A DNA stretch of 23,676 nucleotides. Source: Pseudoxanthomonas suwonensis (GTDB taxonomy: Bacteria; Pseudomonadota; Gammaproteobacteria; Xanthomonadales; Xanthomonadaceae). The stretch is from assembly GCA_003240695.1 (NCBI GenBank), contig QFNC01000037.1:1-23676 (forward strand), written 5' to 3'. The notes beneath the pieces were generated by a model. That model had not been told where the DNA came from. It did no database searches and saw nothing but the letters and a program-made list of their open reading frames with translations. The translations under genes were made by a program, and so were the position numbers. Numbering within the stretch: position 1 is the stretch's first letter; every line of letters starts with the position of its first letter. This document shows, piece by piece, positions 1 to 6,594 of the stretch.

Positions 1-103
1 GCCGGCCGGTCCCGCGCTGGCGGCGCTGCTGCGGGCCGGGCCGGGGCCGGACGCGCCCCCCGCCGAGCCGCCGCCGCGCACCATCCGCGTCAAGCTTGAC
101 TGA
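1..103 (+). CDS. C-terminal end of an upstream gene (partial)
   Basis: The frame is open from the left edge to the TGA at 101-103. Thirty-three residues are visible, rich in Pro and Ala and ending in RTIRVKLD. The next start codon (123) lies 19 bases downstream in the same direction, so it probably shares an operon with the motE-like gene. In related alphaproteobacteria a fliM or DUF6468 gene often sits at this place, but the fragment is too short to tell which, if either. Confidence 0.45.
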   Translation, partial: PAGPALAALLRAGPGPDAPPAEPPPRTIRVKLD

Positions 104-122
104 GCCTGAGGATCCCGCCGCC

Positions 123-863
123 ATGACGCCGCCCCTGCCGATCCCGCCCCGCCGCCGCGCGCCCCGTCTGTCTCGGATGGGTCTGCCCCGGATGGGCCTG
201 CCGCTGATGTTGCTGGGGCTGGCCGCGCTGGTGCCGGGCCGCCTGGAGGGCCTGTCGCACTGGTCCGGGCTGGCCGGCCTGGGCTTCGCCGGGGCCTGGG
301 CGCAGGGGCCGGAGCGGCCGCGCCCGGGCCCCGGCGCGCCGCCGCCCGTCATGGCCCCGGTCATGACCATGGGGGGCGGGCTGACCGCGCGGCCCACCGT
401 GGCGCCGGTGCTGGCCGGCCCGATCCGCGCCAATCCGCTGGGCGATGATCGGCCCGGCGATGCCCGGCTGCTGGCCGAGGTGTCGCGCCGCCAGGCGGAG
501 ATCGAGCGGCGCGAGCGGGCGCTGGAGGCGCGCGAGGCGCGGTTGCAGGCGGCCGAGGCGCTGGCGCGCGGGCAGATCGCCGAACTGGCGCGGCTGCGCG
601 AGGAGATGGAGCGGCTGGTGGTGCGCGAGAACACCGCCTCGGAGGCCGATCTCGACGCGCTGGTCGCGCTCTATGTCAACATGAAGCCGCAGCAGGCGGC
701 CAAGGTGCTGGACCGGCTGGAGCCGCAGCGGGCCGCGGTGATCCTGCTGAAGATCCCCGAGCGGCAGGCCGGCCCGATCCTGGCCAGCATGGATGCGCCC
801 GCCGCCCTGGCGGTGACCCAGGAGATCGCCGGGCGGCGCGAGGCCTTCCGCGCCGCGCCGTGA
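123..863 (+). CDS. motE: MotE-like protein with MgtE_N domain
   Basis: A 246-residue protein. The N-terminus is basic, followed by a hydrophobic stretch around residues 18-38 that looks like a membrane anchor or signal. A Pro/Gly-rich linker comes next, then a long charged coiled coil (about 115-170, many Glu/Arg/Ala). The C-terminal domain (about 175-245) contains LYVNMKPQQAAKVLDRLEP and ILLKIPERQAGPILASM, the MgtE N-terminal type repeat. In alphaproteobacteria such proteins (MotE) act as periplasmic chaperones for MotC in the stator region; that role is from the family. The ATG at 123 was chosen over the TTG at 96 because TGAGGA lies 11 bases before it and the TTG overlaps the upstream gene. 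A 15-bp direct repeat at 174-203 encodes RMGLP twice in the hydrophobic region. Confidence 0.75.
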   Translation: MTPPLPIPPRRRAPRLSRMGLPRMGLPLMLLGLAALVPGRLEGLSHWSGLAGLGFAGAWAQGPERPRPGPGAPPPVMAPVMTMGGGLTARPTVAPVLAGPIRANPLGDDRPGDARLLAEVSRRQAEIERRERALEAREARLQAAEALARGQIAELARLREEMERLVVRENTASEADLDALVALYVNMKPQQAAKVLDRLEPQRAAVILLKIPERQAGPILASMDAPAALAVTQEIAGRREAFRAAP

Positions 864-882
864 GCCGGGGCGCGCCGGCTCA
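861..882. terminator. Hairpin holding both stop codons of a convergent pair
   Basis: Perfect 8-bp arms TGAGCCGG (861-868) and CCGGCTCA (875-882) with a 6-base loop. The left arm begins with the stop codon of the motE-like gene and the right arm ends with the stop codon of the minus-strand gene. There is no U-tract on either side, so intrinsic termination is uncertain. Confidence 0.5.
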
Positions 883-1218
883 GCAATGACCGCCCTGGCG
901 GGCCCAGGCGCGATGCGCCAGCTCGCCCAGATGCCGCTCCAGCCCCGCCTCGCGCAGCGCCGCGACACTGGCCCAGCCGCCGGGGCGGTCGATCCGCACC
1001 GGATGCAGCTCCAGTTCGTTCAGCCGCTCATCCTCCGGCCAGCCACCCTCCCAGATCTCGACATGCAGCCGCGCCAGGGCCTCGCTCGGGAAGGTGGCGG
1101 CGGCGTCGCGCCCGGCGGCGTTCAGCTTGGACCAGTAGGATTGACTCGGCGTGCGCCCGACGAACAGGCCCAGCGTCGTGTGCAGCAAGACGAAGCCCCG
1201 CCCGTAATGCGCTGCCAT
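880..1218 (-). CDS. Conserved-looking hypothetical protein, 112 aa
   Basis: The family is not recognised. The ATG at 1218 was chosen because AGGAGGGAAG sits just upstream on the minus strand; the longer frame to 1296 lacks such a site and its extra residues look like noise. The protein begins MAAHYGRGFVLLHTTLGLFVG, with a mildly hydrophobic start, and then contains TPSQSYWSKLNAAGRDAAATF and a Trp/Glu-rich segment around EIWEGGWPEDERLNELELHP. There is no clear signal peptide or known motif. It lies downstream of, and in the same direction as, the small secreted-protein gene at 1303-1659. The two may be co-transcribed, although an inverted repeat lies between them. Confidence 0.6.
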   Translation of the reverse strand: MAAHYGRGFVLLHTTLGLFVGRTPSQSYWSKLNAAGRDAAATFPSEALARLHVEIWEGGWPEDERLNELELHPVRIDRPGGWASVAALREAGLERHLGELAHRAWARQGGHC

Positions 1219-1266
1219 GCCCGGCGTCTTCCCTCCTGTGCCATGGGCTGATAATGCCGCAGGAGA

Positions 1267-1289
1267 ACAATCCATAAAACAGGGATTGT
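1267..1289. repeat. AT-rich inverted repeat between two minus-strand genes
   Basis: Perfect 7-bp arms ACAATCC (1267-1273) and GGATTGT (1283-1289) around an AT-rich 9-base centre, in a locally AT-rich island of a very GC-rich region. It could be an operator or promoter element for the gene starting at 1218, or a weak terminator after the gene ending at 1303. Confidence 0.35.
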
Positions 1290-1302
1290 GTCTCAAAAAA
1301 CT

Positions 1303-1659
1303 TCAGTCGCGACGGGCGGCGAAGCCGTCCCGGCTCCAGCCTTCGCTCATCAACCGGCCCATCCTCTCCGCGGCGGGCGGCGCGGTCATCGTCGCCCAGG
1401 AGGGGGTCTCGGAAGACGCCATGCGCGACGCGATCGGCGGCGCCGGCGCCTGACCGGCGAGCGGGTCGAAGCCGCGCACGTCGAAGCTCTGGGCGTTCAG
1501 CCGCGTCGTGTCGAGGGGCGGGATCTGCCGCGGGACCTCCTGCGCCATCGCCGGCCCTGCCAAGGCCAGCCCGGTTGCCAGCCCGGTCGTCAGCCCGGTC
1601 GTCAGCCCTGCCGCCAGGGCCATCGCCCGCCCGTTCCGCCCGTTCCGGATGATCCGCAT
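1303..1659 (-). CDS. Small secreted protein of unknown function, 118 aa
   Basis: The protein starts MRIIRNGRNGRAMALAAG and continues into a Gly-Leu-Thr-Thr repeat and LALAGPAMAQE, which looks like a Sec signal peptide with an AMA-Q cleavage site. The mature part (about 80 residues) is Pro/Ala-rich with no recognisable domain; it contains PPLDTTRLNAQSFDVRGFDP and ends DGFAARRD. The ATG at 1659 was chosen over 1674 because AGGA lies at good spacing before it. It is divergent from the unknown gene at 1856. The hydrophobic core of the signal peptide is encoded by a 12-bp tandem repeat, which is unusual. Function is unknown. Confidence 0.6.
   Translation of the reverse strand: MRIIRNGRNGRAMALAAGLTTGLTTGLATGLALAGPAMAQEVPRQIPPLDTTRLNAQSFDVRGFDPLAGQAPAPPIASRMASSETPSWATMTAPPAAERMGRLMSEGWSRDGFAARRD
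1567..1614. repeat. 12-bp tandem repeat, about 4 copies
   Basis: The unit cagcccggtcgt is present from 1567 to 1614: two exact copies (1579-1590 and 1591-1602) flanked by diverged copies. On the minus strand it encodes the GLTT-type repeats of the signal peptide of the gene at 1303-1659, so copy-number change would stay in frame. Confidence 0.7.
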
Positions 1660-1776
1660 CGCCATTCCTGCCATCGCGCCGCCGCCCTATCGCCGCCGGC
1701 CCCGCGGGGAGAAGTCCGCAGGCGGGGGCGGGATGATCTCTCACGGAGATTTGTCGCTTTCTTGATCAATTCCGCG

Positions 1777-1800
1777 AACAAAGCGGGATCACGCTTTGTT
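1777..1800. promoter_or_regulatory. Perfect palindrome in a divergent intergenic region
   Basis: Arms AACAAAGCG (1777-1785) and CGCTTTGTT (1792-1800) are perfect 9-bp inverted repeats with a 6-base centre. They lie 55 bases before the start at 1856 and 117 bases from the divergent start at 1659. The surrounding DNA (about 1740-1805) is unusually AT-rich. This looks like a binding site for a dimeric regulator or a hairpin in the leader; no known consensus was matched. Confidence 0.5.
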
Positions 1801-1855
1801 AACGCCTTCCCGGCATAGTCGCCGCATTCGCCCGATCCCGCGGAGAGCAGCCAGA

Positions 1856-2605
1856 ATGGCGACCGTCATCCCCCTTGCCTCGCGTCACGCCGCGCCGCGG
1901 GACCCCGATCTGAGCCTGCTGCTGCACAGCGCGGAACAGGCCCTGGACCGCCTCTGGATGCACCGGATGACGCGGGATACGGGGGTGCTGATGCCGGAAT
2001 TCCTCGATCCGGGCCTGTGCTTCCTGATGGAGGGCGCGGCGGATGCGGAGGGGGCGGCGCTGCGCACGACCCTGCTCGAGCTCGGCGCACGGATGCGGCA
2101 ATGCGGCCTGGCCGCCGTGGCGCGGGCGGTGCTGCGGATGGCGCGCTCGGCGCGCCGCCGGCGGGCCCTGCTGGCCCTGGCCGGAAGCGCGGCCTGGCGG
2201 CGGCTGCCCGGCGGGCCGGGCGAGGAGCACTGGCTGCGCCCGGCGGCGGAGGGCCGGTCCTACCAGCTGACCCTGCGGCTGGCCGGCGATTGCGCCCATG
2301 CGCCGCAGGCGCTCCGTGACCTGGCCCAGACCCTCCGGCTGCGGCCGGCGTCCCGAAGCGAGGTCCAGGAGAGCGAGGTCCAGGAGAGCGAAGTCCAGGG
2401 CGGGGCGGTGTTGCTGGCCGCGCAGGAGGGGGGCCTCGACTGCCTCTCGCTGCAGGCGGCGCTGCGCGATGTCACGCTGGCGCTGGGGCGGCAGGGCGAG
2501 ACGGTCCTGGCCGCCGGGGTCGCCGCGCTGCAGGAGGACGGGCCGGACAGGCAGGAGGAGAGCGCCGGCCAGGCCTCTCTGGGCTCCCGCATCGCCGCGG
2601 CCTGA
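1856..2605 (+). CDS. Hypothetical protein, 249 aa, with EVQES repeat
   Basis: The family is not recognised. The protein begins MATVIPLASRHAAPRDPDLS and has no signal peptide. The first half is rich in Ala/Leu/Arg and probably helical (LLHSAEQALDRLWMHRMTRD and an Arg-rich stretch near 95-110). The second half has alternating segments ending in an Ala-rich helix. A 15-bp tandem repeat encodes SEVQE almost three times around residues 168-182, probably as a flexible linker. The ATG at 1856 was chosen because GGAGAG precedes it and the upstream frame to 1796 runs through the palindrome. It is divergent from a secreted-protein gene and convergent with the protease gene. A cytoplasmic role is likely, and any tie to motility is only by location. 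Confidence 0.6.
   Translation: MATVIPLASRHAAPRDPDLSLLLHSAEQALDRLWMHRMTRDTGVLMPEFLDPGLCFLMEGAADAEGAALRTTLLELGARMRQCGLAAVARAVLRMARSARRRRALLALAGSAAWRRLPGGPGEEHWLRPAAEGRSYQLTLRLAGDCAHAPQALRDLAQTLRLRPASRSEVQESEVQESEVQGGAVLLAAQEGGLDCLSLQAALRDVTLALGRQGETVLAAGVAALQEDGPDRQEESAGQASLGSRIAAA
2357..2400. repeat. 15-bp tandem repeat, about 2.9 copies
   Basis: The unit agcgaggtccaggag occurs exactly at 2357-2371 and 2372-2386, with a third truncated copy differing by one base to 2400. It lies in frame inside the gene at 1856-2605. Confidence 0.75.
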
Positions 2606-2629
2606 GCCGCCCGGCGCCACCCTCGCCGC

Positions 2630-3448
2630 TCAGCAGGTCACCCGCCGGATCGCGTCCGCCACCTGCTCCTGCACCGCCCGCCAGTCGGGCGTCCCGCCGC
2701 TGGCGGGCGCCTGCAGCCGGGGCGCCACCCCGCTGCGGGCCAGGAAATCGCGCAGGTCGGTCAGCGGTACCGCGGAAGTGCCGCCGGCGCCGCCGGCATA
2801 GACCACCCCCACCACATTGCCCGCCGCATCCAGCACCGGCCCGCCGGAACTGCCGCCGCTGGCCGGCGCCGCGATCTCCAGCCGCCAGCGCAGCCGCTCG
2901 GCCTGGGCGGCGCCGAAATAGCGCAGCCCGTCCTCCCAGCCCGGTTCCACCTCCCGGCCCTGCCGGTCGGTCATGACGAAGCTGACGGCATGGCCGCCCT
3001 CCGGGTCGTGCACCGTCAGGGTGGCGTGCCGCAGCGTGCCGGCGCTGGCCTGCGGCCGGTGGCCCGGCTGGTTCGCGGGATAGCCCAGCACCAGCACCGG
3101 CAGGCCGCGCGGCAGGCGCGGCGCGGCGGAGAGCGCCAGCGCCGCCTCGCCCGCGGCCGGGCCGGCCAGCAGCGCCAGATCGGTGCCGGGGTCCTCCGCC
3201 AGCACCCGCCAGGGGCCGGGCAGGCCCTCCACCGCCACGCCCCGGCCCTCGAGGCGGCAGCGCAGCACGACATGGGTGTTGGTGACCATCCGGCCCGGCC
3301 CGATCAGGAAGGCGCTGCCGCCGAACCGTGTCGGGACCGACGGCGTGGCCTCGGGCGCGGCCGCCCGGCCGGCGGCGGCGCAGGCCAGCCCGATCCCCAG
3401 CATCGCCAGGCCGCCGCCGGGAAGACACCACCGCAGCCAAGCACGCAT
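2630..3448 (-). CDS. Secreted trypsin-like serine protease (S1 family)
   Basis: A 272-residue protein. The N-terminus MRAWLRWCLPGG plus a hydrophobic run to about residue 30 forms a signal peptide; a Cys at 23 inside the hydrophobic run leaves a lipoprotein form possible. The catalytic triad is visible: His59 in TNTHVV, Asp90 in GTDLALL and Ser201 in GGSSGGPV. This fits the HtrA/DegP-like trypsin fold, but there is no PDZ domain and only about 60 residues after the active serine. It most likely acts in the periplasm or at the membrane on unknown protein substrates. The ATG at 3448 was chosen over 3511 because GAGG lies 5 bases upstream and the signal peptide then starts correctly. It is divergent from fliJ, and a link to the flagellum is not shown. 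Confidence 0.85.
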   Translation of the reverse strand: MRAWLRWCLPGGGLAMLGIGLACAAAGRAAAPEATPSVPTRFGGSAFLIGPGRMVTNTHVVLRCRLEGRGVAVEGLPGPWRVLAEDPGTDLALLAGPAAGEAALALSAAPRLPRGLPVLVLGYPANQPGHRPQASAGTLRHATLTVHDPEGGHAVSFVMTDRQGREVEPGWEDGLRYFGAAQAERLRWRLEIAAPASGGSSGGPVLDAAGNVVGVVYAGGAGGTSAVPLTDLRDFLARSGVAPRLQAPASGGTPDWRAVQEQVADAIRRVTC

Positions 3449-3465
3449 CCGGGCCTCGACGTTCT

Positions 3466-3474
3466 TGCGAAAAA
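3466..3474 (+). promoter_or_regulatory. TGCGAAA motif upstream of fliJ
   Basis: TGCGAAAAA starts 77 bases before the fliJ ATG, in the intergenic region divergent with the protease gene. It is one of the recurring copies described in the findings. A 6-bp hairpin (CCCGTC at 3514-3519, GACGGG at 3525-3530) lies between it and the fliJ ribosome site. Confidence 0.4.
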
Positions 3475-3542
3475 CGAATAATGGATAGCATGGCGCGGCA
3501 CGGCCGGCCAAGTCCCGTCATCCGGACGGGCGGGAGAGAAGC

Positions 3543-3953
3543 ATGCAGGGACTGCCCTTGCTGATCCGGCTGGCCCGGCAGCGCGCCGATGAGCGCCGCA
3601 TCGCCCTGGCCACGGCCGAGCAGGCCCGCCTGGCCGGCGAGGCGGCGCTGGCCCGCCAGGCCGAGGAGGTGGCGGCGGAGCAGGCGCAGGTGCGGCAGCA
3701 CCCGGCCAGCCTGGGGGACTGGGCCGCCTGGTCGCGCGCCGCGGCGCGGCGGCGCGGCCGGCTGCTGGAGGGGCTGGCCCTGTTGCGGGCCCAGGAGGCG
3801 GCGGCGCGCGAGGCGCTGCGGGCGGAGTTCGCCGAGGTGAAGCGGCTGGAGCTGGCGCTCCAGGCGCGGCGGCAGGCGGCGCTGCGGCAGGCGGCGCGCA
3901 AGGCGGAGCTGCGGGCGGAGGACAGCGCGCGCCTGGCGCGGCGGCCGGACTGA
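3543..3953 (+). CDS. fliJ: Flagellar export protein FliJ-like coiled coil
   Basis: A 136-residue, almost entirely helical protein made of Ala/Arg/Glu/Leu heptads. It begins MQGLPLLIRLARQRADERR and has the conserved-looking middle DWAAWSRAAARRRG. Length and layout match FliJ, the coiled-coil stalk protein that couples the FliI ATPase ring to FlhA during export. FliJ sequences diverge strongly, so the call rests on size, coiled-coil pattern and flagellar setting. GGGAGAGAAG precedes the ATG. Unusually, it is not next to fliI, which lies more than 10 kb away. It stands alone as a single-gene unit with a hairpin directly after it. Confidence 0.7.
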   Translation: MQGLPLLIRLARQRADERRIALATAEQARLAGEAALARQAEEVAAEQAQVRQHPASLGDWAAWSRAAARRRGRLLEGLALLRAQEAAAREALRAEFAEVKRLELALQARRQAALRQAARKAELRAEDSARLARRPD

Positions 3954-4020
3954 TCTCGCCCCGCCGGCGCGGGGCGGAGGGTCCCGGGCCGGACGGCCGA
4001 GGCCGGCCGCGCGTCAGTCC
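3947..4020. terminator. Nested hairpins between convergent fliJ and the ParB-like gene
   Basis: A strong GC hairpin with perfect 8-bp arms CGCCCCGC (3957-3964) and GCGGGGCG (3969-3976) follows the fliJ stop. Outside it, GGACTGA (3947-3953) and TCAGTCC (4014-4020) are exact complements and contain the two stop codons. No U-tract is present. Confidence 0.5.
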
Positions 4021-5750
4021 AGCCGGTCGAGATCGGGCTTCTCGCGGAAGCGCGCCCAGGCGGCCAGGACCTCGCGCAGCTGCTCCTCCTGGCTGGTGCG
4101 TTCGCGGCGCAGGATCTGCATCCGCTTGCGCAGCTCCAGGATCAGGTGGCCGCGCGGCAGGTCGGCGCCGCTCTCGAAGCGCTCCAGGAAGATGCGGCCG
4201 AGCTCGGGATCCTCGCGCTCGATGCAATAGGCGGCATAGGTCAGCACCGAGCCGCGGCCGAACTCGATCATCTTGCGGCCGAAGGTGCGCAGCTCCAGCA
4301 GGCGCGGATGCTGCTCGACAATCCGCATCACCTCGGAGGGCGTCGGCTTGGCGTTGCGCGTCCCGGCGGGCTTCAGCTCGTGCTTCCAGAGCAGCACGGC
4401 GGCGGCGGCGACCAGCGGGCGGTCGCCGAAGCTGTCGAAGGCGATGCCGAGCTGCGGGCCCTTCTTGGCGTGGATGTCGTAGGTGGCATAGGCCTCCTCC
4501 GGCAGGCCGCGCATCACCGGCACCTCGATCGGCTCGCCCGCCTGGATCACCGCCGAGAGCCGGTGCTGCCCGTTCAGCAGCCGCCCCGCGCGGCTGAAGC
4601 AGATCGGCTGCGCGTTCATCATCCAGTTGCCGGCCCGGATGTCGCGGGCGATGGCATCGACATGCGCGGCGACGATCTTGCGGTTGCGGCTGTTGTGCGC
4701 GAGGTAGGCCTCGGCCATCTCCGGCGTGATGGTCTCGATCGCCAGCGGGAAGACGCCCTCCTCCGCCGCCAGGCGCCGCACCGCCTCCTGCAGGCCGCGC
4801 GCCGTCTCCTCGCCATCCGCCGCATGGCCCGGATCGTCGAGCCCGGCATAGCCGGCGAGCGCCGGGAAGTCCTCGCCCCGGGTCGGGTTGGCGGTCGGGT
4901 CGATCCAGGTGTAGCTGCGCTGGTGCTCGCCGGAGATCGTCGCGTTCAGCGCCTTGATGCAGACGGCGAAGAGGGTGGTGGGCTTGAGCCGCGTCGTCGG
5001 ATCGCCGCGGGTGATGTCGATCAGGTCGCGGATGCGGGCGCCCGGCTCCATCGGGGAGTGGTTCTCGGGATGCGCGATGGCGTCGAGGAAGCGGCGCGTC
5101 GCCGCCTTGTCGACCCGGAAGCCCATGAAGAGCAGCGGCGTGCGCACCGCCTCGGAGAGCATGGTGGCCGGGCTCTCGAGGGAGAGCTTCACCGCCGCCT
5201 CGAGATCGGGATTGGCGCGCAGCACGCGGTCCATGCGCGACCAGGCGGCGGTGCCGGCGCCGCGCAGCATCTTGCCGTCCTCGTAGCGGATCAGCTTGAC
5301 CAGCGCCGATTGCAGCGCATGGGCATGCGGGATGCCGCGGCTTTCCAGCACGCCGGCGAAGGAGCGGCGGCGCTGCTGATCGATGGTGTGCAGCACGTCA
5401 TCGGGGATGTTCTGCGCCAGCACGGTGAGGAAGGGGACGCCGGCGCGGATGCAGGCGCGCAGGCGCTGCACGCCGTCGAGCAGGACGCCGTTGCGCGACA
5501 GGATCAGCGGCATGCCGTTGAGGATCCAGCGGCCTTCGCGCATCGCCTCGGCATAGGCCGCGATGGCGGCCGGGTTCTCGCCGGCGGCGGGGCGCTTGCG
5601 GGCGAGCAGGCCGGCGGCGCTCTCCGGGGTCACCAGCTCGACCGAGAAGGCCGGCCCGTCCGGGCTCGCGCCCCGTAGCTGCACGATGCGGCCGCCCTGC
5701 GGCAGCGTCGCGCGGCCGGTCTTCCTGGCGGTGCTGCCGGTGCGTGCCAT
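4014..5750 (-). CDS. Protein with two tandem ParB/sulfiredoxin-like modules
   Basis: A 578-residue protein with an internal duplication. Module 1 (about residues 36-140) has EAMREGRWILNGMPLILSR and LLDGVQRLRA (91-100). Module 2 (about 337-440) has IRAGNWMMNAQPICFSRAGR and LLNGQHRLSA (391-400). Each is followed by a mainly helical segment of roughly 140-190 residues. The G-[QV]-[HQ]-R-L signature and the preceding N-G-P strand fit the ParB/Srx-type N-terminal fold, often found in plasmid and phage DNA-binding or nucleotide-using proteins. Module 1 has Val-Gln where module 2 has Gln-His, so module 1 may have lost activity. A strong AAGGAGGAGAGG ribosome site supports the start. It has no signal peptide and is probably cytoplasmic. 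It sits among flagellar genes but belongs to no known flagellar family; possibly acquired cargo. Confidence 0.7.
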   Translation of the reverse strand: MARTGSTARKTGRATLPQGGRIVQLRGASPDGPAFSVELVTPESAAGLLARKRPAAGENPAAIAAYAEAMREGRWILNGMPLILSRNGVLLDGVQRLRACIRAGVPFLTVLAQNIPDDVLHTIDQQRRRSFAGVLESRGIPHAHALQSALVKLIRYEDGKMLRGAGTAAWSRMDRVLRANPDLEAAVKLSLESPATMLSEAVRTPLLFMGFRVDKAATRRFLDAIAHPENHSPMEPGARIRDLIDITRGDPTTRLKPTTLFAVCIKALNATISGEHQRSYTWIDPTANPTRGEDFPALAGYAGLDDPGHAADGEETARGLQEAVRRLAAEEGVFPLAIETITPEMAEAYLAHNSRNRKIVAAHVDAIARDIRAGNWMMNAQPICFSRAGRLLNGQHRLSAVIQAGEPIEVPVMRGLPEEAYATYDIHAKKGPQLGIAFDSFGDRPLVAAAAVLLWKHELKPAGTRNAKPTPSEVMRIVEQHPRLLELRTFGRKMIEFGRGSVLTYAAYCIEREDPELGRIFLERFESGADLPRGHLILELRKRMQILRRERTSQEEQLREVLAAWARFREKPDLDRLD

Positions 5751-5771
5751 CCTCGCCTCTCCTCCTTCGTC

Positions 5772-5808
5772 TGCGAAACCTCTGCGTCGGTCTTAAACTT
5801 TTTTCGCG
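5772..5808. promoter_or_regulatory. AT-rich control region before the ParB-like gene
   Basis: The region contains TGCGAAA on the plus strand (5772-5778) and, on the minus strand, CGCGAAAAAA (5808 down to 5799) followed by GTTTAAGA. It lies 22-58 bases before the minus-strand start at 5750. The rest of the 288-base gap up to 6038 holds no gene I can support; it has another AT-rich spot at about 5822-5840. Confidence 0.3.
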
Positions 5809-6038
5809 GCCGGGACCACCCGCAAAAATTCACAAGATGGAAAGGTCGGGCCGCGCCCTGGCCCCGGCCTTCCCCTCCCCTGCGCCCCCGCTGCGGCAGG
5901 ACTTCCTTCACGATGTTCTCGAAGGCCGGAATGGCAGGGCGGGGCCGGCGATGCTAAAACATGCGGGATAGCCCGGGCCGCCTGCCATCCGGCGGCGGTC
6001 CGCGCCGGCCCGCCTCCCCAGGAAGGAGAATCCCTCCC

Positions 6039-6356
6039 ATGAGCCTCGCCGCCCCCTTCTTCGTCCATCACACCATCCGCCTGACGCGGGCCGAAGTGCT
6101 CGAGGCGCTGCGCGGCGCCGCCCTGGCGCGGGCCCGCGAGACCCTGCGCCTGGTCGATCCCACGCCGCGCGGGGTCGAGATGGAAACCCGGCTGCTGTCC
6201 GGCGCCATGGTCGAGATCGACGGCGCCGCGGTGATGATCGAGGCGCAGCTGCCGGAGGATCTGATCGCCCTGCTGCGGGCCGGTGCCGGCCCCGCGGAGG
6301 CCGCCGGGCACGGCGAACCGGCCCTGCCGGCGGCCGAGACCCTGCTTCCCGCCTGA
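6039..6356 (+). CDS. Small hypothetical protein, 105 aa
   Basis: Not recognised. The ATG at 6039 is preceded by AGGAAGGAGAA, a strong ribosome site; the longer frame from 5961 lacks one. The protein starts MSLAAPFFVHHTIRLTRAEV and has an amphipathic helix around EVLEALRGAALARARETL. A likely small beta unit follows (VEMETRLLSGAMVEIDGAAV), and the tail is Ala/Pro/Gly-rich. There is no signal peptide or membrane segment. It stands alone between the ParB-like gene (divergent) and the recombinase-like gene (same direction, 238 bases later). Codon use fits the region, so it appears to be a real gene of unknown function. Confidence 0.6.
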   Translation: MSLAAPFFVHHTIRLTRAEVLEALRGAALARARETLRLVDPTPRGVEMETRLLSGAMVEIDGAAVMIEAQLPEDLIALLRAGAGPAEAAGHGEPALPAAETLLPA

Positions 6357-6457
6357 GGACCGTCCAGGCGCGGGCTTTCCGGCGGCGGTGGGTCCGGGCA
6401 GGGCGGCGCGACAGTCGCCAGGGGCCAGGGCAAGGTCCGGGGCAGGGTTCATAATTC

Positions 6458-6466
6458 TGCGAAATA
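6458..6466 (+). promoter_or_regulatory. TGCGAAATA motif before the recombinase-like gene
   Basis: A copy of the recurring motif, 137 bases before the start at 6595. It is framed by a short inverted repeat TTCTG (6455-6459) and CAGAA (6470-6474) in an AT-rich island at about 6449-6475. Confidence 0.35.
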
Positions 6467-6594
6467 CCACAGAACGGATGGCCGGGCAGGGGGAGAGCGG
6501 GGCTCGCTCGCGTTTTTTCCCCGCCGCGGCCGTTCTCCGCTTGCGATTTCCCGGCCGGGAGGCTTTGTGCCTCACGGCAAGGTGAGATCAATGC

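Noticed and set aside
4146..5678. 510-residue plus-strand frame opposite the ParB-like gene
   Set aside because: The minus frame has clear duplicated modules, a strong ribosome site and proper composition; the plus frame is Arg/Gly/His-rich without motifs.
6455..6474. TTCTG-N10-CAGAA as a LexA/SOS box
   Set aside because: Alphaproteobacterial LexA boxes are direct GAAC-N7-GAAC repeats; this inverted repeat has different spacing and only 5-bp arms.
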